From Tubiluchus corallicola (taxonomy: Eukaryota; Priapulida; Priapulimorpha; Priapulimorphida; Tubiluchidae), in contig JAQGDQ010000175.1 in NCBI GenBank assembly GCA_030141605.1, forward strand, positions 374,001 to 438,000: a DNA stretch of 64,000 bases. The letters are read 5' to 3'. Below the pieces are notes generated by a model. It was not told the DNA's origin. It ran no database searches and saw only the letters and a list, made by a program, of their open reading frames with translations. Both the position numbers and the translations under genes were made by a program. This document shows, piece after piece, positions 36,022 to 46,605 of this stretch (positions are counted from its first letter, which is position 1; each line of letters begins with the position of its first letter).

Positions 36022-39000
36022 GTAAGTGAACCTTCAGTCATGTTTCATGTGGAATGTGGATGGCAATTTTATAATTTATAAGCAGAATAATGAAAGACCA
36101 TTTACTTACTGACATAAACGAATGTAATGAATCAAATTGTATGCATAATTGAGATTAAATCTCTGGTAAATGCATCAATACAGCTGGTAGCTTCACCTGC
36201 TTCTGCAAAAATGGAACAACTGATCTTTGTGACGTCACTGCTCCAAGAACTCGTTGTTCATGTAGTTTAAATGTTGCTCACCTTAATATGGATGAAAGTT
36301 TTGTAATCTAACGTATTAATAATAATGATAATGATAACGATAAAGGTAAGGATAATAATAACATAATAAGATATAAGCATTTCATTAAGTACATAAATTA
36401 CATTGCTAGAAAAGTGAAATTGAAGTTACATGATTATAATGAGCTCCCCCTAATTATTACATAATTTTAAATAAGTCTGTGCGATGCTATATCAAATGTA
36501 GGAAGGATAATGTATAACACTAATAAAGAAGTTCTTCCCTTATCACACTTGTTGAACGGGCAAAGCTCTAAAACAAAACAGAACCATTTACTTTCAGACA
36601 TAAGTGATTGTAATGTATCTATTCTGATGCATAATTGTCATTCCAAGTTTGGTAAAATAATGCATCAGTGCAGTTGGTACATTTCTCGTACTTTTACTTG
36701 CCTGTTAGCAATGTTTAAAAACAGACCAATTCGTTTAAGTGGATCTGCTGTTTTAAATCTAAGTGAATAAATAGGTGAAATGTTTACTTGCAGATGTGAA
36801 CGAATGCAATGCATCCAACCCTATGCATAATTGTGATCCCATCTTGGGTGAATGTGTCAACACAGCTGGTAGCTTTACCTGCCTTTGCAAAAATGGAACA
36901 ATTGATTTAAGTGAAGCCAGAACTCCAGGAACTATTTGTTCAGGTAAGTGAACCTTCAGTGATGTTTCATGTGGAATGTGGATGGCAATTTTATAATTTA
37001 TAAGCAGAATAATGAAAGACCATTTACTTACTGACATAAATTAATGTAATGCATCAAATTGAATGCATAATTGCAATCCGAACTTTGATCAACGTATAAA
37101 TACAGTAGTAGCTTGACGTGCCTTTGTAATGTGAACCTTCACTCAATTTTCAAGTAGGTGGCAGTTTTATAATCTGTAAAAGGAGATATTGCCAGACCTT
37201 TTACTTTCAGATATAAATGAATGTGATGTATCCAATCTTATGCATAATTGTGATCCAAACTTTGGCGAATGTACCAATACAGCTGGTAGCTTTACCTGCT
37301 TGTGCAAAAATGGAACAATTGATTTAAGTGAAGCCAGAACTCCAGGAACTATTTGTTCAGGTAAATAATTTTTCCTGCATTTCAATTAGACGTTAGTTTT
37401 ACAATCTAAAGCAAAAAATAACACAGAGCAGTTTGCTTGAATGAATGATTGAATGTGACATATCAAATTCTATGAGCAATTGTAATCCCAAGCTTTGTGA
37501 ATGTTTGAACATGGTTGGTAGATTTTTCTGCCTATACAAAACTTTTTAACAGTGGAAATGTTCATCTAATTGGGTCCACTGTTCCAGAATTCAGTGGTTT
37601 AGATACACGAACTTTTGTGCATATTAAAAATAGCTGGCAGTTTTATAAACAAATGGCATAAATAGTAGAGAGCTATATAGTTGCAGACATAAATGAATGT
37701 AATGTATCGAATCCTATGCATAATTGTGATCCCATCTTTGGTGAATGTGTCAACACAGCTGGTAGTTTTACCTGCTTTTGCAAAAGTGGAACAATTGATT
37801 TTAGTAAAGCCGTTGCTCCAGGAACTATTTGTTCAGGTAAGTGAACCTTCAGTCATGTTTCATGTGGAATGTGGATGGCAATTTTATAATTTATAAGCAG
37901 AATAATGAAAGACCATTTACTTACTGACATAAACGAATTTAATGCATCAAATTGTATGCATAATTGAGATCAAATCTTTGGCAAATGTATGAATACAGTT
38001 TGTAGCTTGACTTGCCTTTGTAAAAACGAGACAATCGATCTGAGCGAAGCCACTGCTCGAGGAGTAATTTGCTTAGGTAAGCGAAATACCTTTCATGTTT
38101 CAAGTAGATGGCACTTTTTTAATCAAAAGGCACATAATGCCAGAGCTTTTACTTGCAGATATAAATGAATGTGGTATCAAATTGTATTCATAATTGTGAT
38201 CCAAGCTTTGGTGAATGTGCCAACACAACTGGACTGTTTTACTTGCTTCTGTAAAAATGGTACAGTCGGTTTAAGTAAAGCCTTTGCATCAGGAGCGATT
38301 TGTTTTTGCTTTGTAATCTAAAGGCATAAGCAGTACAGCCTCCTTTACACACATCCATAAACGAATTTGATGTATCACAGCCGCATGCATAATTGTAGCC
38401 TTGGTGAGCATATCTTCATAAAGTTAGAAATTTCTCACTAAATAATTTGATGATCAACAAAAGCATTTATTTCTTTACGCAAGGTATAATTTTTCTCTTT
38501 TACTGAGAGTTGGAAAAGACATTATTTCTCAATTTGTTCATATATTGCATTATTTTTATTTAATCACAGATCAAAACGAGTGCACCGATAACAGACATAA
38601 TTGTGCATCAGTCGTTGGCCTTTGTCATAACACACCTGGCAGTTTTACTTGTGAATGTGATGAGCACTATTTTGGAGATGGCATTACATGCGAACGTGAG
38701 TACAAGAAAATTTGAATTGATAAGTAGTATAAATGGGGAAGATTTCCTAGCTCAGCGATTTTTGACTTTTAAGGAAATGAAAGCACTTTGTAAAGAAAGT
38801 CTCTATGGTAATTAAGTTAATTTCGGTAACTTATAACCATACAAGAGTATAATACAGTACATGTTGAAATTAACAATAATAAAATAATTACAAAACCTAA
38901 TTTAGAAAAGGAAGTTATTTTAGTGGGAAAAAATAACTGACGTTACAGAACACATCCCTGTAAAGTTAAGAAACTGCAGCTCTCTGATTATGGAACTGAA

Positions 39001-39390
39001 GACAGTAAATGAGAGGTCAACATGTCAGTCTAGTATTAATCTCTGCAACTGGCAAGGCTTATCTATGACATTTGAGTCCATTTTGCGAATCTATAACGAA
39101 TTATGTTAATCATATTTTATCTTTCAGGCGTTTTACAAGGTGAATTTAAACTCACCCGGGTGATTTCACAGACTGCTGGAGTAATATCAAGTACACACTC
39201 TCCTGCAGTAGGCAAACGCACAGCAGGACGGCATTCAAAATTAAGTTGTCAAGTTAAATGTATGGAACAACGTTTATGTCAAGGGTTTAGTTATAACACT
39301 GAAACCAATGAGTGTGAAACCAACGCATTTGACAGTGAAGATGCGTCTTTGCTGCGTGATAATTGGGTGTATTACAAGATAAATGACTAA
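35872..39390 (+). CDS. EGF-PAN gene, right copy (multi-EGF_CA extracellular protein)
   Basis: Six intact plus-strand exons: 35872-36021, 36794-36943, 37211-37360 and 37687-37836 (each a 150-bp EGF_CA domain), 38570-38695 (EGF_CA) and 39128-39390 (PAN, stop). All are phase 1 to 1 up to the terminal exon, so any subset keeps the frame. Each EGF domain begins D-(I/V/Q)-N-E-C (calcium-binding consensus) and has the Asn/Asp hydroxylation pattern. The predicted product is an extracellular or membrane-associated protein with at least five EGF_CA modules and a C-terminal PAN domain. No signal peptide exon was found in 33.9-35.9 kb, so the 5' end is missing. Between the intact exons lie at least seven decayed EGF exons. 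The closest tandem unit (intact exon, 90-bp intron, decayed exon) occurs three times at about 0.9-kb spacing. The architecture is recognisable, but no named orthologue is claimed. Confidence 0.8.
36112..36261 (+). pseudogene. Decayed EGF exon
   Basis: Exactly 150 bp long like its intact siblings, but the acceptor AG has become TG (TTACTG|ACATAAAC) and two in-frame stops follow MHN. The 3' half still reads CINTAGSFTCFCKNGTTDL. Confidence 0.8.
36598..36770 (+). pseudogene. Decayed EGF exon
   Basis: The acceptor CTTTCAG is intact and the start reads (D)ISDCNVSILMHNC, but the pattern is lost after GKIM through a frame disturbance and the donor is gone. Confidence 0.65.
36794..36943 (+). CDS. EGF_CA exon 2, right copy
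   Basis: 150 bp, (D)VNECNASNPMHNCDPILG with CVNTAGSFTCLC, donor GTAAGTG. It begins the second tandem unit, 922 bp after exon 1. Confidence 0.85.
37034..37120 (+). pseudogene. Decayed EGF exon
   Basis: Same lost acceptor (TTACTG) as the decayed exons at 36,112 and 37,927, with stops and a deletion in the middle. Confidence 0.7.
37211..37360 (+). CDS. EGF_CA exon 3, right copy
   Basis: 150 bp, acceptor ACTTTCAG, (D)INECDVSNLMHNCDPNFG with CTNTAGSFTCLC, donor GTAAATA (weaker than its siblings). Confidence 0.82.
37437..37545 (+). pseudogene. Decayed EGF exon
   Basis: Retains ATTGAATGTGACATATCAAA and TGTAATCCCAAGC but has no usable splice sites and loses the frame. Confidence 0.55.
37687..37836 (+). 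CDS. EGF_CA exon 4, right copy
   Basis: 150 bp, (D)INECNVSNPMHNCDPIFG, donor GTAAGTG. It is the first exon shared with the left arm. Confidence 0.86.
37927..38076 (+). pseudogene. Decayed EGF exon shared by both arms
   Basis: 150 bp, acceptor lost (TTACTG) and a TGA after MHN. The mirror copy at 33,471-33,620 has the same lesions, so decay came before the inverted duplication. Confidence 0.8.
38160..38310 (+). pseudogene. Decayed EGF exon shared by both arms
   Basis: An acceptor-like TTGCAG precedes ATATAAATGAATGTGG. A small deletion after the first Cys shifts the frame and there is no donor. A more degraded trace follows near 38,356. Confidence 0.65.
38570..38695 (+). CDS. EGF_CA exon 5 (last EGF), right copy
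   Basis: 126 bp, acceptor TAATCACAG, (D)QNECTDNRHNCASVVG to GDGITCE, donor GTGAGT. Confidence 0.87.
39128..39390 (+). CDS. PAN terminal exon, right copy
   Basis: 263 bp, 86 residues and stop, GEFKLTRVISQTAG to NWVYYKIND. An AATAAA lies at 39,484. Confidence 0.87.
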
Positions 39391-39483
39391 GTAATGCTTA
39401 AGATTATTAATGAAGATGTTAGTCAATAGAGGAAAAAACAACCTAAATTGAATTGAGAAGTGGCCAATATATAAGAGAAAGCG

Positions 39484-39489
39484 AATAAA
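39484..39489 (+). terminator. Polyadenylation signal, right EGF-PAN copy
   Basis: AATAAA 94 bases after the PAN stop codon. Confidence 0.65.
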
Positions 39490-40607
39490 TGCATCTATAG
39501 GTTTAGTGGTTTAGTTTATTGCAAGTTTTTGCTTGCGATATAATATATATATAGTGCTTGATATAGGTATAGAAATGAATAAAGAATTAAAGAGACCTTG
39601 AAAGGTAGGCTCACAATGTGTGAAATCTCAGAATCTGTTTCAAACGTAAGCAACATCAAACTCATTTAAACTAGTTAATTGAACAGGCGAACTTAAGGAT
39701 TTTACATGCCGTTTAAAATATGCAGACAAGCGACTCAAAGGGAGTGGGCTATTCCCTGAAATTTAACAGAAACTAATTTAAAAAAATCGTGAGAGTTTTT
39801 CAAGAAACTGAAATTTACTGCAATTTAAACAGTCTGCAGTTTGAGTAACAACTGATAGGTAAAAGTAATCAATTAACGCCTTTATGAAAGAAATTTGACA
39901 AAACTTGCAGTTTGACTGATTGCTATATATATATATATATATATGACAATATACTTATATACTAATTATAGTGCAACATTTTTATAGTGTTTTTGTGCTT
40001 GGATTGTGTAAGCAGAACAGCTATACTAGTGCATGTCTACCTGAAAACACTTGTAGTTTAAAATTGCGTAACAATAAAAGTAATTTAGTTTCATACGACT
40101 GCAAGTACTGCAATTACACACTTGCTTTGTTTATTTACTCGTCCCTAGATGGCAGACAAAAATTGCTGTCACCATAGCAACGCCAACTTTAGCGATTCCC
40201 ATTCTGGCAGTGTGATGTTAGAAGCTACAGTAAGACAATGAATATAGCAGCTTCGTGTCACAAACACCATGGCAACTTATTGTTCCAGCTAAGCTGTGGA
40301 TTGCTGCTACGTGGAATTTTATACAGTTTTTTTTTACAAATTTTAATATCTTTAATGCACAAGAAGTTTATGTCCTGTATTTGCATAAATAACATATTCT
40401 GGTTGTATATTTCATTACTATTTGAAGATGTTGGCTATTTTTGTTCAAGCAGCAGATAATTTAACTGCTTGAAAAAAATTTGCCGGCACGCCTGCCTCAT
40501 GAAAAACGCTTCATTGATTTTACTGAACATAACAGCATAAAGCACTCAATAAATTTACTGAAAACGCACAAAACCTAAAAATGATCTTGACACAAAAACG
40601 TGATCAT

Positions 40608-40838
40608 TACAAAGCTTAAGCACCACTCTTAACAGACCCATTGGCTGCTTTTACCTGCAAAGACGAATATTGTGTAACAAGTGAATCAGGCACAACAGTG
40701 AAACTTCTAATTGCACTATTTACAGTCGCATGTACAGCAAAAACGTTAGATTGTCGGATTACACAATGTTTGCAAAGTATTTCACTTAAAGGTATATGTT
40801 TATGTTTTTCAAAGTGTAATGGAGCAATCACCTGACAG
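40608..40838 (+). other. Cys-rich open frame in the right arm (mirror at about 30.66-30.87 kb)
   Basis: An open frame with FTCKDEYCVTSESGTTVKLL and several further Cys is kept in both arms despite an in-frame 12-bp length change and several substitutions. It has no ATG start and no domain is recognised. It could be an unrecognised exon or chance. Confidence 0.2.
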
Positions 40839-42465
40839 AGCCCGTAAAGAGAGAATGTTAGTAGAATGTGTACATGCGTATGGTAAAATACCTTAATTTA
40901 CCTATTATAACTGGATAAGAACATTGGCTAATAAATAATGAGTATGTAGATGTGAAATAGAGGATGTTGATGAAGGCCAACTGAAAAAATTAGCTTGTCA
41001 AAGTTGCAGTGTTTATATGTATTTGTGGAATAATTTAGTCATATTCAATTTTTATTCGTCAGTGCAAAACAAATTCATTCTTTGCAAATATACTTATTTA
41101 ATAAAGTACTTTAGTTCTTAAGACCTATATTTATAACTGCATCACATGACGTAATTAGCTGGTCTGTTCAGAATATTGACTTTCAGTGCAAAAATACGGG
41201 ATAAGTCTATCTTCCCGAAGCGAAGTAAAACTATATATGTTGAACTTGAAATGTAATTAATGTATAATAAACAAAGTATGTCTGACATCATCGTAATATT
41301 TTAGCTGTATTATGTAATTTGTTTATTTGCACTTTGTGAAACTCATTTATTTCACGTATACCTGACGAAGGAACAGTAGAGTATGTTAATAAGCTAGGGG
41401 AAGTAAACTACCTTACAGAATTCACTAATTTATTTAAGCAATAAATGAGTCAATAAACCGAAAAAAATGTTATTAGTTATATATTAAACTTGGATATGAA
41501 AAGCAACAGCGTGGTGGCAAAGGTAACCTGGTTTTCTGACAACTTGAGACTTGGGTATGTGGATGCTGAGTGAGATACATGACAGAAGATTATGCACATA
41601 ACAAGTAAAAAAAACTCAAGAGTACAGCCGTAGATTGCGTTTGGAAATGCCGATTCCAAATTACAGGAATTAGAGAGAGATCAACGTCGATTGCAAAAAA
41701 TATGAAATCGGAGGAAACTGAAAAAACATAAACTTCACTGAGTTACATTTTATATACTAAATTTCATTATAATTTTATGTGCTATAATAAAATGACAATA
41801 AATTGCTTACTCACTTACTTTGCAACTGATTAGGGGTGAAAACTGAAAAACAATGAAAGTATAATAAGGGAACTGAAATCAATTGTTCTGAGAAGCTCCC
41901 CACATTTGCACTAAAATGTTGCAGTTTTGTGTAAAAATATCAGCTTATTAGATTTCCATATGATATTGCCTAGGAGAAAGTGGGTAAAATTTGAATCATG
42001 GTGGTAAACAAATTTTAAAAAGAGTCTTCGAGATCCCAAAATTGTCATAGAATAAATTAAGGAACATTGAAGTTGGTATGCAGCAAGACAAGAGAATTTC
42101 CTGGCGAACAGCACTTAAAAATTCATTAAACTTATTCTTTACCAGTATATTACCGCTGCGCCCGCGCAGACATGCACAGACACAGACTTTTCTGTCTGCA
42201 CGCTGTACGTCCGCAAAAGTTGTTTCCACTGGGTCCGAATTCATTCCGTACAACGCCTCTTAAATGCACAAAGTTTTAGCAAGAAATCCTGAACATGAAA
42301 CTTTCTAGAAGAAAGAATAATTTATTTTGCTGTGGGTCTGTGGTAGTTAAATGAACACCAAGGCGAATCAACAAGTTGTAATGGATGAAGAAAAATGCAT
42401 AAGCTATTTGAAAATGCAACCTGCAACCTTACGTATCTTATTTGATTAAATGTTCGGGATTATAT

Positions 42466-42936
42466 TTCACCTGAACAGCACCTTGTTGTTACGTTAAGGT
42501 AAGCAAAGCCTACAACTAATTAACTGTACCTTGAAATTAATTACAGTATTTAAAATTTTTATAATTATTATTATTATACGCAATTGTATATTATTTTAGT
42601 ATTAAATAATAGTACTATACTATATGTAATTGTAATTATGAATAAGACTTGCAATAAAAATTTGGATAGCGTACAGTGGAATTACTTTAAATCTTCTGTT
42701 GGTTCAGTCCCTGGCAGCAGCAAAGTATATTGCAAAATTGCATATATGTATATATTCAATATCCAACGGAAAGAAGCGAAAATTCGATTTGGTCTCGGAC
42801 CATATGGGTGTGGCTTCGTTGTTTCAATGCAGCTAAAAATTGTAGTATACGATAGTAACAAATTTACTATGAACAATTACCAGAAAATGTGAACAGCAGC
42901 AGTAACAGCAACGGCAATGCCAACAACAACGACAAG

Positions 42937-42969
<33 letters not shown>

Positions 42970-43449
42970 AACAACAACAAATTGCAATAGAAATAATAGA
43001 AATAGGTCGATTACTGTTTATGCGTCACTATCAGTAGTAAAAATTTCACAAAACACTTTGGGTCTGTTTTAAACAGAAAGTGCATTTAGAAATATAACTT
43101 AACATTTATGTACCAACATAATATATTATCTTATGGATAGCGTGGGAAGCGTTTTCACGTGAGAAAGTATCGCTCTTAGATTTTGGAACATTTTAGTGGT
43201 TTATTCGCACACTACAACACCGCTTTTCAATTCAACCTAAAGACATTATTTCCTGGAGGACGTACAATGTCTATAATTTTGATGGAGACTACGTGATATA
43301 ATCTAAACTTCTTTTCTTTTTTGCCTATTGATATGAGGATGACTTTATGTCATTAAAAAACATGAAATTTAGAGAACAATAATTAGTATCTGAACTTTAA
43401 CATTTACAAGATTAATATTAAAATCACAAGCTAACAAAAAATGTTTTGC
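42466..43449. other. Spacer with (AAC)n tract
   Basis: Contains an AAC microsatellite near 42,935-42,980. No exon is supported; a 102-codon frame at 42,584-42,892 has no recognisable domain. Confidence 0.5.
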
Positions 43450-44037
43450 TTAAAGTTTAGCATGATTAATAGAATGAGACAGTTTGTCAATAAAAACAGG
43501 CACCGAATTACCTGGAGGCCGATAGGCCGTTCTGATACAATAAAAGTGATACAAATAACTTTTTTCCAAAGTGTTATGAATCTCTACAAATGAGGTTTCA
43601 ATGTCATCATCACAGATTTGTAAATCACTACGTAGAAAAAAAGTTATATCATTACCAATGAGCATGGCAGCTCCCCCTCTACGATTATCTCTCTTAGCAA
43701 ATACAAAAGTATTTCCAGGCTGAGAAAATGCAAAAGAAAATTTATCATAAAACCAGGTTTCAGTTAGAGCAACTACAAAGAAATTTGCTTGCAGTAAATC
43801 TCTGTAGGCATGTAAGGAATCAAATTTGGAAAGAAGACTTTGCATATTTAAGTGCATTAGAGAAAAGGAATTGTCGAATTTTAAATTTAATAAAAAGGAG
43901 TTAAACTGTTTATCATTATAGTACTTACTGCCACACGACAAATTCACGTGATTAAAAAAAATCACTATCAGGATCACTTCGGTTATTCTCATCAAAATAA
44001 TTATCAAGGTAATAATTGTCAAACAGTTGCAGTACAA
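43450..44037 (-). mobile_element. Non-LTR retrotransposon (LINE) endonuclease fragment
   Basis: A 195-codon minus-strand frame contains the N-terminal motifs of an AP-type endonuclease: SLMHLNMQSLLSKFDSL (motif with catalytic Asn), VVALTETWF (catalytic Glu) and RRGGAAMLI, then YRPPG. The C-terminal Asp/His motifs and the reverse transcriptase are absent, so this is a truncated dead copy. The style fits CR1/L2-like LINEs, but the clade is not certain. The first ~50 residues are probably not native. Confidence 0.8.
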
Positions 44038-44319
44038 AATTATTGTTATTGATGATAGAGCCTACAGAAAACCGTGTTAGAATGCTGATTATTACGTAAG
44101 GATTTGGTAAATGCTCTGCATGGGAATCTGATCATGGTATGTGCAAGGAATGAAATGAAACAAGTAAAAAAATAAATAAGACTGGGAAGAGTGAAAGTAA
44201 ATAAATCAAAATATTAGTAAATAGATGTGTATATAACATAAAAGGTTTAAAATAGATTGATAATTACCAGGTTTAGAGAATGTTTTTAAAATGTGCACAA
44301 GTGATAAGCTAGAAACAAC

Positions 44320-44565
44320 CATATTGTCAGCCATCTTGAAAGTTTCGGCCATATTGGACGAATATCGATTGCCTCCATATAATTACCTTTATGAGCTCTA
44401 GTACTGTGTAAAGATTCATATTTTTGAATCAAAATGAGTGTTTTTTTCACCATCTTGATATACCTAATGTCCATTCATTGTGGTTAAAAAGCTGCCATCT
44501 TTTTTGATGTCGATAGGCCGTGCTCAAATTTTGGCCTAATTTTGATACGTTATTCTCTGGGTGAA
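44320..44565. repeat. Dispersed repeat, copy 1 of 3
   Basis: About 245 bp (GGCCATATTGGACGAAT to GTTATTCTCTGG) matching 46,681-46,920 and 50,251-50,490 in the same orientation. This copy is the most divergent. Confidence 0.75.
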
Positions 44566-44959
44566 AGAGTGAAAGTAAATAAATTAGCAGATTAGCAAAA
44601 AATGAGCATATAACATAAAAGTTTGTTATTTGAATGCAAATCTTGAGCAATAATTACCAGGTTAAGGGAATGTTTCCAGAAAGGTGCATAAAAATAGATC
44701 ATCTAGCACCCTTTGATGCATGGCGGTAAAAATAATAAATAATCAGAAAGCTGAGAATTTTTTTAGCTTTTTGAAAGTCCTTTAGTTCAATAACTGCATC
44801 TGTTATTCAGCACATGGCATTTTAAGATTTAGATTATGGTATTCATAATGTCAGCCCTTGGGGTAGAAAATCCAAAGCAAGCTTTTTCAAATATTGTCAC
44901 ATAATGAGTAAGAAACAAGGAATTTACATAGGTAGAGAATGTACTGCGGTGATTGCATC

Positions 44960-46605
44960 CGTGTCTGATGCTTAAATCCCAATATAATATCACCCCATTT
45001 CAAGATGGTAGATAAGATGGCAGCAAACGTTGCACAAAATGACGGAATTGCTCATTCAAACTAACTTTGGGCATTGAGCTAATCGAAAAGATGGCCGAGA
45101 GGATGGCTGTTGCTCGCTCATAAGGGTATATCTATTGGGAATCGTGAACAAAGTCTACAGGTTTTATCAATTAACATGCATGTACTGTCACACGGTAGCA
45201 AGGTTATATCTGAATGCTGATATGGCTTCACAAATGAATATTGCAGCTACTGTAACAGTATTGTGAAAGTTGTAACTGTATATTTTTAGGTGCTGCCATC
45301 TATTGACTAATCACTTTACATTTTCTAGCTAAACTCACCCCTAGTACAATTGTTCGGTCCAGTGAATATGCATACTCACTGGATCTCCCCCTATTTTACT
45401 GTAATGGTACTTGTGAAGCCAAGTTTGCATAATTACTTCTACCTATGTATACTGGCTGGATTCTACTTCTAGTCACTCCCTGTCACGCTCTCAGTGCAGT
45501 GCAGTGCAGTCGATCTACTTATGTGACTCTCTGTCACGTTCTCAGTGCAGTGCAGTCGTGCTACACACTGTCTACCTCACACTCTCAGTGCAGTGCAGCA
45601 GTTGTGATCCTCATTTTACTCATGTGTATTTAGTATAATAAACGTGTTTCAGTTTTTGTGCAGATATGTAATATAGTGTTTATTCGTTTTCTACAAAGTA
45701 TTCAACTTCAACCTCATACATGACTTTCACCAGTATTATATAATGCGTAGGTACATTTCTACACTCTGCTTAATGTTTGGAACAGGCAAATAACTTACGT
45801 ATAAAGCTTTTCATGAAATTGCGATGCTCTTGGTTCCGTTTTGTCATCTACTACTGATTTCGACCAGATTTCATTTTTTGACAGGAGCAGGAAAAGATAG
45901 TCTGTTCTGTGTGGCACGTGTGGAAGAGGTAACTCCAATATAATGAAGCCAACTCATGCTTCACGGTGACAGTTGACAAAGCACATAAAGACTTGCCCAC
46001 AAAGAAAAAGTGTCAATAGATCAATTGATGTAATGTTAGAGCATACTGAACAGGTTGTACATCAAGCAAAACTATTGGGATCTGGCACTGAACTGCACTA
46101 AACTTTATTATTAGCATTCGACACATGCTGGAAAAGTTTTACTAAATTGATAAGGAAATCACACAGGATTTTGCATTCTGAATCATCAAAAGAGTGTCAA
46201 CAACTTATTGCTGCTACCAACAGAAGACATTAAGCAGAGCGTATTAATCCTACCTAACACGTATTATAATAATACGGTAGCTGCAATATTCATTCGGGAA
46301 ACCACCATATCATCATTCAAACATAACCTTGCTCTGTTGTGACAGTATGTGCATGTTATTTGACAGAACAGGTAGACTTTGCTCACTATTCCTGGAAGAT
46401 ATAGCCCTTAAGTGACAGTAACAGCCATTTTGTCTGCCGTCTTTTCGATTGGCTCCATACCAAAAAATAATCAACTGGATGGGTTTTAGCATTGTGCAAA
46501 ATTTTATGCTTTTAAAGCCAAATGACCAATTCCGTCATTTTGAGCAAGTCAACTTACCCGCTATCTTCAAATGGGGAAATATTTCAAGGGCATTTAAGCA
46601 TCGGG
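44960..46605. mobile_element. Foldback element with ~300-bp inverted arms
   Basis: Arms 44,960-45,250 and 46,277-46,605 are reverse complements with roughly 20% difference by eye. Shared landmarks include GATGCTTAAAT, AATTCCGTCATTTTG and ATGAATATTGCAGCTAC. The arms end abruptly at GCAGCTAC (45,250), where an LTR-like sequence begins. Confidence 0.65.
45251..45720 (+). mobile_element. Possible solo LTR
   Basis: Starts TGTAACAG and ends CCTCATACA (TG...CA), with an AATAAA near 45,639 and CAGTGCAGTGCAG repeats. It sits at the inner end of the foldback arm. No second LTR or clear target duplication was found. Confidence 0.25.

Larger units (their letters stand above)
29009..42465. repeat. Large inverted duplication: arms 29,009-33,965 and 37,585-42,465, spacer 33,966-37,584
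   Basis: The left arm matches the reverse complement of the right arm along about 4.9 kb. Paired coordinates sum to 71,547 over the gene-bearing part, drifting to about 71,474 at the outer ends because of small indels. In the PAN exons I count about 7 differences in 263 bp, and 1 in 150 bp for the EGF exon. Outer ends: the left arm begins ATATAATCCCGAAC next to a minisatellite and the right arm ends GTTCGGGATTATAT. It is either a real segmental palindrome or an assembly join of two haplotypes; the divergence argues against a pure copy artefact. Confidence 0.92.

Noticed and set aside
45877-45940. Tiny plus-strand exon-like segment (acceptor TTTTTTGACAG, donor GTAACT) encoding AGKDSLFCVARVEE
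   Set aside because: Only 46 bp, isolated between transposon-like sequences, and no partner exon found.
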